Shown here: positions 5,359-9,007 of the stretch, piece by piece
How the letters are laid out: the number at the start of each line of letters is the position of its first letter
Position numbering within the stretch: position 1 is the stretch's first letter
NCBI GenBank assembly: GCA_052144935.1
Contig: JBKQPR010000248.1
Location: 1 to 9,007 of the forward strand
Length of the DNA: 9,007 bases
Direction of reading: 5' to 3'
DNA from: JOPF133 sp052144935
GTDB lineage: Bacteria; Acidobacteriota; Terriglobia; Bryobacterales; Bryobacteraceae
The notes under the pieces: generated by a model
What the model was told of the DNA's origin: nothing
Databases searched by the model: none
The model's input: only the letters and a program-made list of their open reading frames with translations
Position numbers and translations under genes: made by a program

Positions 5359-5592
5359 GTGAAGGCTATTGAATTAATCGGCGACATCGATGACCAGCAT
5401 CGCCTTCAGGCCCGCATGCCCAAGGATCTGCCGCCCGGGCCCGTGCGGTTGATCGTGCTGTTACCGGATGAAGACGAAGCGGGAGCGGTTTGGGCGCACG
5501 GGATCGGCAGAGAATGGGCCACCGAACTATTGGATTCCCGTCAAGACATTTACACCCTTGACGATGGACAGCCGGTGAATGCGTCCCGGTGA
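5359..5592 (+). CDS. Antitoxin-like protein of a type II TA pair
   Basis: A 77-residue acidic protein, MKAIELIGDIDDQHRLQARM with a Pro-rich loop (PKDLPPGPVR), a strand LIVLLPDEDEAG, then WATELLDSRQDIYTLDDGQP. A short beta-rich N-terminal half followed by an E-W-A-x-E-L helix and an acidic D-x-Y-T-L-D-D-G tail matches the small antitoxins I know beside MazF/PemK-like toxins in Acidobacteriota and Cyanobacteria. The N-terminal half would dimerise and the tail would block the toxin. GTG start at 5359 with a strong ribosome site. Its last 14 bases overlap the toxin gene, the standard TA arrangement. Function is inferred mainly from the coupled toxin. Confidence 0.75.
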   Translation: MKAIELIGDIDDQHRLQARMPKDLPPGPVRLIVLLPDEDEAGAVWAHGIGREWATELLDSRQDIYTLDDGQPVNASR

Positions 5593-6052
5593 AATCTATC
5601 TAGCCCAATTTCCATTCGGGGACATTCCCGGCATGAAAATTCCTCCCGTACTGCTTTTTACCGGCCCTGTCGGTTCCGTCCCGGGAGTTTTGGTAGCGTA
5701 CATCTCCTCGGTGGCGCCGGCCCGATTATTGCCCTCCGACATCGTTTTGGATCCCGCCACAGCCGAATTGAAGAATACTCACCTCAAGACGCTATCCGTC
5801 TTACGTCTGCATAAGCTCGCTACGATCCATTGCTCCAGCCTCGCCCGGCGCCTCGGCGAGATCGGCGACGCCACGCACGGCAAGGCCGCGGAGAACCTCA
5901 GAACCCTTTTGGGGCTGGGCAAATGCTGGCCAAAGCGCCAATTAGCAGCCGCCTTCCGCGCACTCCACCCGGCGAACAATCGGCTAGCCCGTCCACGAAT
6001 AGACGCGTACCCTTCCCGCACCGCGGAGGCAGTGCGGGAGGGCACGGTTTGA
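5579..6052 (+). CDS. MazF/PemK-like toxin, probably altered
   Basis: MRPGEIYLAQFPFGD (1-15), then MKIPPVLLFTGPVG (19-32), VLVAYISSV (38-46), LLPSDIVLD (50-58) and LKTLSVLRLHKLATIH (69-84) follow the MazF/PemK ribonuclease fold strand by strand. The family normally has Arg-Pro in the K-x-R-P-V-L motif, and that Arg is catalytic; here residues 22-23 are Pro-Pro, one base change from Arg (CGT to CCT). The Ser/Thr of the second catalytic strand (Ser43/44) is kept. Typical members end near residue 113 (LRTLLGL); the last 44 residues, Arg/Ala-rich, cross a hairpin and look like read-through of a lost stop. mRNA cleavage would be the ancestral role; this copy may be inactive. Confidence 0.8.
   Translation: MRPGEIYLAQFPFGDIPGMKIPPVLLFTGPVGSVPGVLVAYISSVAPARLLPSDIVLDPATAELKNTHLKTLSVLRLHKLATIHCSSLARRLGEIGDATHGKAAENLRTLLGLGKCWPKRQLAAAFRALHPANNRLARPRIDAYPSRTAEAVREGTV
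6011..6042. terminator. Hairpin at the end of the TA pair (possible terminator/REP-like)
   Basis: TCCCGCAC (6014-6021) pairs perfectly with GTGCGGGA (6032-6039), extended by a T-G pair and two C-G pairs; the loop is 10 bases. It lies inside the C-terminal extension of the toxin frame and 17 bases past the convergent gene's stop at 6059, so it could serve both directions. Only TTT follows on the plus strand (6048-6050), so Rho-independent function is weak. The sequence also resembles interspersed GC-rich hairpins of Acidobacteriota genomes. Confidence 0.6.
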
Positions 6053-6058
6053 GCTGCG

Positions 6059-6310
6059 TTATTCGGCAGCGAAGGTGGACAACTGTGCGTCAAGATCCGC
6101 CAGGGCCTTCTTCAAAACTACCCTGTAACGCGGATTTTGCGCGGTATTCAAATCCCGGACCACCCTGGTTCGGGAGAGAAGGATGTTCTCCTTCTTGCGA
6201 ATCGACTCGAGTTCATCGGGAGCCGGCGAGTTTAGCAGAACGGCGCTTTTGCGATCTTCGGCCGCGTCGATCTGCGCCTCGACCGACTTACTTTCCCAAC
6301 CTCTGGCCAT
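6059..6310 (-). CDS. Small conserved hypothetical protein (MARGWESKSVEAQ type, 83 aa)
   Basis: Begins MARGWESKSVEAQIDAAEDR. Then comes a predicted coiled helical pair: residues 30-57 (PAPDELESIRKKENILLSRT and on) and 60-83 (PRYRVVLKKALADLDAQLST). The MARGWESKSVE opening followed by helices with LLLSRTRVxxDL and a second LxxALxDLDxQL helix is, as I recall, a recurrent small protein of Acidobacteriota with no assigned function. It is soluble, basic and helical, and might be a nucleic-acid- or protein-binding adaptor, but nothing here decides. TAAAAT (6317-6322) ends 6 bases before the ATG, so it may be leaderless. It follows the oxidoreductase by 98 bases and converges with the toxin gene, 6 bases apart. 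Confidence 0.75.
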   Translation of the reverse strand: MARGWESKSVEAQIDAAEDRKSAVLLNSPAPDELESIRKKENILLSRTRVVRDLNTAQNPRYRVVLKKALADLDAQLSTFAAE

Positions 6311-6316
6311 GCTTTC

Positions 6317-6322
6317 ATTTTA
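6317..6322 (-). promoter_or_regulatory. -10-like TAAAAT, 6 bases from the ATG
   Basis: TAAAAT on the minus strand is a good -10 box and is separated from the ATG at 6310 by GAAAGC only. The initiation point would fall on the start codon. This is the third gene in the window with this geometry. Confidence 0.5.
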
Positions 6323-6408
6323 CGCTTGTCGGAGGCCGAATGGGAAGCTACGTACATTTTTGGGCAGAAAAATGAGCCGGCTAGTACGATTCCTCCCTGG
6401 GATCGGCC

Positions 6409-7995
6409 CTACCCGAACCTCCGTTTGAGCATCTCGCGCGCGCAATTGTAGCCGGGCGCGCCCATCACCCCGCCGCCCGGATGCGCCCCCGAGCCGCACA
6501 GGTACAGTCCATCCAGCGGCGTCCGGTAGCGCGCCCACCCCGCCACGGGACGCATCACGAACATCTGGTCCAGACTCATTTCCCCGTGGAAGATGTTGCC
6601 CCCGGTGATGCCGAAGCGCCGTTCCAGGTCGAGGGGCGTGAGCACCTGCCGGTGCTCGATGATGCGCCGGATGTTGGGCGCGTACTCTTCGACGAGGCCG
6701 ATCACGCGGTCGCCGAACGGCTCGCGCAGCTCGTCCCAAGTGCCCTGGCGCAGGGTGTACGGCGCATATTGCAGGAAGATCCCCATGATGTGCTTGCCGG
6801 CGGGCGCCAGCGACGGGTCGTAAATCGTGGGCACGGTCAGCTCCAGCAGCGGCCGCTCGGAGGGCCTTCCGTACTTGGCGTCGTCCCAGGCGCGCTCCAC
6901 GTAATCGATGTCGGGGCAAATGTGCATGGTGGCCCCGTGGTGCGGCCCGCGCGCGCCCGGATAGGCCGTGAATTCCGGCAGGCCGTTGAGCGCCAGGTTG
7001 ATCTTGCAGCTTGTCCCTTCGATGCGGAAATGCCGGATGGCGGCCACGAAATCCGGATCGAGTTCGCGCTCGTCCACGAGCTTCAGAAACGTCAGCTTGG
7101 GGTCGAGATTGGAAGCCACCGCCGCGCCCTCGATCTCTTCGCCCGATTCCAACACCACGCCCGAGGCGCGCCCGCCGCGCACCACCACGCGGGCCACCGC
7201 GGCATTGGTGCGGATCTCCGCGCCCTTGGCGCGCGCCGCGGCGGCGATGGCCTCCGAAACGGCTCCCATGCCGCCGCGCACGAAGCCCCACAGCCCGCGA
7301 TGTCCGGCCACGCCGCCCATGCAATGGTGCAGCAGTATGTAAGCCGTCCCCGGCGATCGCGGCCCGCCGTTGGCGCCGATCACGCCATCGGTGGCCAGCG
7401 TCACCTTCACCTGCGGGCTTTCGAACCACTCGTCCAGAAACTCGGCCGCGCTTTGGGTGAAGATCTTGACCAGCGCGACCATCTCGCCGGCGCACAGGCC
7501 GCGCAACCGTCCCGCCAGTTTCAGATACTCGACCAAGCTGCCGATACCGCGCGGCGGAAAGGGCGGCGGCGTAACCATGAGCAGCCCTTCCACCACCTGG
7601 GAAAGCCGCTCCAGGCGATCTTCGTAAGCCGGGTAAACCTCGGCGTCGCGCTTCGAGAATTTGGCGATTTCGGCCAGCGTGCGGGCGCGGTCCTGCCACA
7701 TGAAGAAGTGGCGCCCGTCGGGGAAAACGGAGAAGAAGGCGGGGTCCTTGGCGTCCACGCGATATCCGAAGCGCACCAGCTCCAGTTCGCGGACGATGCG
7801 CTCCTGCATCAGGCTGGTGAGATAAGCGCCGGTGGAGACGCGGTACCCCGGCCAGATCTCCTCGGTGACCGCGCAGCCGCCCACCATCGGCCTCCGCTCC
7901 AGCACCAGCACGCGGCGGCCGGCGCGGGCCAGATAGGCGGCGGTTACCAGGCCGTTGTGGCCGCCGCCGATAATGATTGCGTCGTATTTGGGCAT
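6409..7995 (-). CDS. FAD-dependent phytoene desaturase-like oxidoreductase (PYROXD2 type)
   Basis: A 528-residue flavoprotein, normal family length. The N-terminus MPKYDAIIIGGGHNGLVTAA holds the GxGxxG dinucleotide site (Gly10-Gly15), Glu33 ends the second strand (VLERR) to bind the adenosine ribose, and MVGGCAVTEE (37-46) is the following conserved GG turn. Mid-protein HHCMGG and LWGFVRGGMGAVSEA match the desaturase/amine-oxidase fold. The C-terminus LDGLYLCGSGAHPGGGVMGA then PGYNCAREML is the second FAD motif, and this exact style is typical of PYROXD2/carotenoid-oxidoreductase-like (COG1233) proteins. The substrate is unknown: bacterial members are often annotated as phytoene desaturase without proof, and no other carotenoid gene is near. 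No signal peptide. It diverges from the DUF5678-like gene. Confidence 0.9.
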   Translation of the reverse strand: MPKYDAIIIGGGHNGLVTAAYLARAGRRVLVLERRPMVGGCAVTEEIWPGYRVSTGAYLTSLMQERIVRELELVRFGYRVDAKDPAFFSVFPDGRHFFMWQDRARTLAEIAKFSKRDAEVYPAYEDRLERLSQVVEGLLMVTPPPFPPRGIGSLVEYLKLAGRLRGLCAGEMVALVKIFTQSAAEFLDEWFESPQVKVTLATDGVIGANGGPRSPGTAYILLHHCMGGVAGHRGLWGFVRGGMGAVSEAIAAAARAKGAEIRTNAAVARVVVRGGRASGVVLESGEEIEGAAVASNLDPKLTFLKLVDERELDPDFVAAIRHFRIEGTSCKINLALNGLPEFTAYPGARGPHHGATMHICPDIDYVERAWDDAKYGRPSERPLLELTVPTIYDPSLAPAGKHIMGIFLQYAPYTLRQGTWDELREPFGDRVIGLVEEYAPNIRRIIEHRQVLTPLDLERRFGITGGNIFHGEMSLDQMFVMRPVAGWARYRTPLDGLYLCGSGAHPGGGVMGAPGYNCAREMLKRRFG

Positions 7996-8055
7996 TTCTT
8001 TTTACGAATGGGTCCTCCCGGATTCGGAACGGTCCGCGCCGGAAGCATTCCATTC

Positions 8056-8061
8056 TATAAT
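8056..8061 (+). promoter_or_regulatory. Consensus -10 box TATAAT
   Basis: A perfect TATAAT in the 84-bp space between the divergent oxidoreductase and DUF5678-like genes. Transcription would start near 8068, 12 bases ahead of the ATG at 8080. No good -35 is visible 16-18 bases upstream. Confidence 0.55.
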
Positions 8062-8079
8062 GCTCTAGGAACCCCAGCG

Positions 8080-8307
8080 ATGGAAGAAGTCCTGACAATG
8101 GCTCAGATTGAGGCGAGATTCGAGTCCGAGTGGGTGCTGATCGAAGACCCACGGACGGATGACGCCCTGGAGGTTCGCGGTGGAACGGTACTCCGCCATG
8201 GCAAGGATCGCGAGGAGGTCTACCGCCGGGCCGTCGAGGTCCGTCCCAAACGGTTTGCGGTCGTGTACACGGGTAAGATGCCTCCGGATACAGAGATCGC
8301 GGTGTGA
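8080..8307 (+). CDS. DUF5678-like small protein (75 aa)
   Basis: Reads MEEVLTMAQIEARFESEWVL, then IEDPRTDDALEVRGGTVLRH, then GKDREEVYRRAVEVRPKRFA, with the tail VVYTGKMPPDTEIAV. The pattern S-x-W-V-L-I-E-D, G-x-V-x-x-H-G-K-D-R-x-E-V-Y and A-V-x-Y-x-G-x-x-P resembles DUF5678, a small alpha/beta family of unknown role that I recall being found just before retropepsin-like protease genes, as here. AGGA at 8067-8070 precedes the ATG at 8080 by 9 bases. Starting at the ATG at 8098 (MAQIEARF) is nearly as likely and gives 69 residues. Its stop overlaps the GTG of the protease by 4 bases (GTGA), so the two were made together. Confidence 0.75.
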   Translation: MEEVLTMAQIEARFESEWVLIEDPRTDDALEVRGGTVLRHGKDREEVYRRAVEVRPKRFAVVYTGKMPPDTEIAV

Positions 8308-8689
8308 GCGTCTCTTTCGATCAGCGCCGGAGCCTGATCGTCATCCAGGCTGAAATCTCGGGGACCGAGCGGCAGCGGCATCGTTCAATTGGCTCTTGAT
8401 ACTGGAGCCACCAGCACATTGGGTCAACGTCGCAATCCTTGTGGCGGTGGGCTACGACCCAGGGCTGGCTGCGGCTCGGGTTCAAGTCACCACCGGAAGC
8501 GGGGTCGAGTTTGCGCCCCGCGTCGAATTGCAAAAACTGAGCACCCTCGGGCAGGAACGCGTCAAGTTTCCGGTTCTGGGCCACACTTTACCGCCGAGCG
8601 CTGGAGTCGACGGGCTGCTGGGGTTGGACTTTTTTCGTGGCCTGCGCTTGACCATCGACTTTCAATCGGCGCAACTGCACCTCGCTTGA
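8304..8689 (+). pseudogene. Retropepsin-like aspartyl protease, two frameshifts
   Basis: Three consecutive frames together spell a complete small clan AA aspartyl protease of about 125 residues. Frame one (GTG 8304): SVSFDQRRSLIVIQAEISGT, lost by about 8370-8377. Frame two: GIVQLALDTGATSTL, with the catalytic D-T-G-A (Asp codon 8398-8400). Frame three from 8423: VNVAILVAVGYDPGLAAARV, VTTGSGVEFAPR, HTLPPSAGVDGLLGLDFFRG, ending at TGA 8687-8689. Each change equals one extra base, the second within GGG at 8421-8423. Unbroken, frame one meets TGA at 8397. The motifs are otherwise intact, so the damage is recent or a sequencing error. The ancestral enzyme would be a single-domain protease active as a dimer, coupled to the DUF5678-like gene. 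Confidence 0.85.
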
Positions 8690-8774
8690 CTAAAGGATCC
8701 ACAGATTGCGCCGCGCGATTCGCCCAAGATTGTCGCGAAGGAGCCGACACCACCTGGAGTCACGATCACCTTCT

Positions 8775-9007
8775 TCACAACACCGCCGAGTTCGACCGCC
8801 TCCGCCACCACGTCCGCCCAATCCTCTTGTAACCCGCCGCCTCCAGCACACTCCGCTCCGAAAACGTCACGTACGGAAATACCTCCGGGATGTGCGAATC
8901 GTAGTGCCCGTGCCGGTTCCAGGTCCAGCCCACGCATGGGTCCAGCGCCTCGCGCTGCCGTCCGATCTTCTCGAACCGCGAGCAGTCGATCCGCCACACG
9001 TCGCCGT
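8775..9007 (-). CDS. Unidentified protein, C-terminal fragment
   Basis: An open frame enters from the right edge and stops at 8775. It reads GDVWRIDCSRFEKIGRQREA, LDPCVGWTWNRHGHYDSHIP, EVFPYVTFSERSVLEAAGYK, then RIGRTWWRRRSNSAVL. The composition (Trp, Tyr, His and Phe well represented, no low complexity) is that of a real protein and better than either competing frame. I do not recognise the family. After about 8830 the neighbouring minus frame (EDWADVVAEAVELGGVVKKV) looks more protein-like than the Arg-rich ending here, so a frameshift near 8830 is possible and the true C-terminus may differ. The start is outside the window. Confidence 0.4.
   Translation of the reverse strand, partial: GDVWRIDCSRFEKIGRQREALDPCVGWTWNRHGHYDSHIPEVFPYVTFSERSVLEAAGYKRIGRTWWRRRSNSAVL

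Noticed and set aside
6320..8152. A 610-codon minus-strand open frame over the oxidoreductase
   Set aside because: It is extremely Arg/Gly/Pro-rich with no domains and overlaps the PYROXD2-type gene, whose FAD motifs at both ends are clear. It is a high-GC shadow.
6481..8307. A 608-codon plus-strand open frame
   Set aside because: Antisense of the oxidoreductase, His/Arg/Ala-rich. Only its last 75 codons are real, as the DUF5678-like gene starting at 8080.
1..9007. tRNA, rRNA or riboswitch
   Set aside because: No cloverleaf, rRNA motif or recognisable riboswitch core was seen by eye on either strand.

Overview
The window is high-GC bacterial DNA. Several features suggest an Acidobacteriota (Solibacter/Bryobacterales-like) soil genome: a small protein beginning MARGWESKSVEAQ, a DUF5678-like/retropepsin gene pair, a PYROXD2-type oxidoreductase, intergenic repeats of the ACAGATAAAC and GTCAGCT kinds, and promoters placed directly against start codons. 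This placement is inference from recognised sequence style; no rRNA or other taxonomic marker is present.

Bases 1-126 hold the 3' end of an insertion sequence, with the last 31 codons of a transposase (probably ISKra4 family). It abuts a minus-strand gene of the tlde1/DUF2778 family that is cut off after about 52 codons, so the IS appears to have ended that gene. From there to 3976 runs a minus-strand cluster (transcribed right to left): membrane-anchored helical protein, candidate papain-like cysteine peptidase, 62-aa unknown protein, GT-A glycosyltransferase, then after a 131-bp gap with a 23-bp perfect inverted repeat a possible lipoprotein, a 52-residue holin-like membrane protein and the broken tlde1 gene. 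Most joins are 4-base or 1-base overlaps or gaps of 2-3 bases, which suggests coupled translation. The content (TM-anchored coil, peptidase, sugar transferase, exported Ala-rich protein, holin-like peptide, peptidoglycan-directed enzyme) looks like an envelope or lysis module of phage ancestry. No capsid, terminase, portal or integrase gene is visible.

Bases 3977-4312 are non-coding and contain a 14-bp palindrome and an imperfect hairpin of repeated heptamers. Next come two minus-strand genes, a GyrI-like effector-binding protein and a DUF4342 protein. Both start 6-7 bases after the same promoter-like 11-mer, so their mRNAs may be leaderless. Diverging from them at 5359 is a plus-strand toxin-antitoxin pair with a MazF/PemK-like toxin. 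That toxin has Pro where the family's catalytic Arg should be, and a C-terminal tail that reads through a terminator-like hairpin.

The right third has the small minus-strand MARGWESK protein, a 528-aa FAD-dependent phytoene-desaturase-like oxidoreductase, and diverging from it a DUF5678-like protein coupled to a retropepsin-like aspartyl protease. The protease gene is broken by two +1 frameshifts. A partial minus-strand reading frame of unknown function runs off the right edge.
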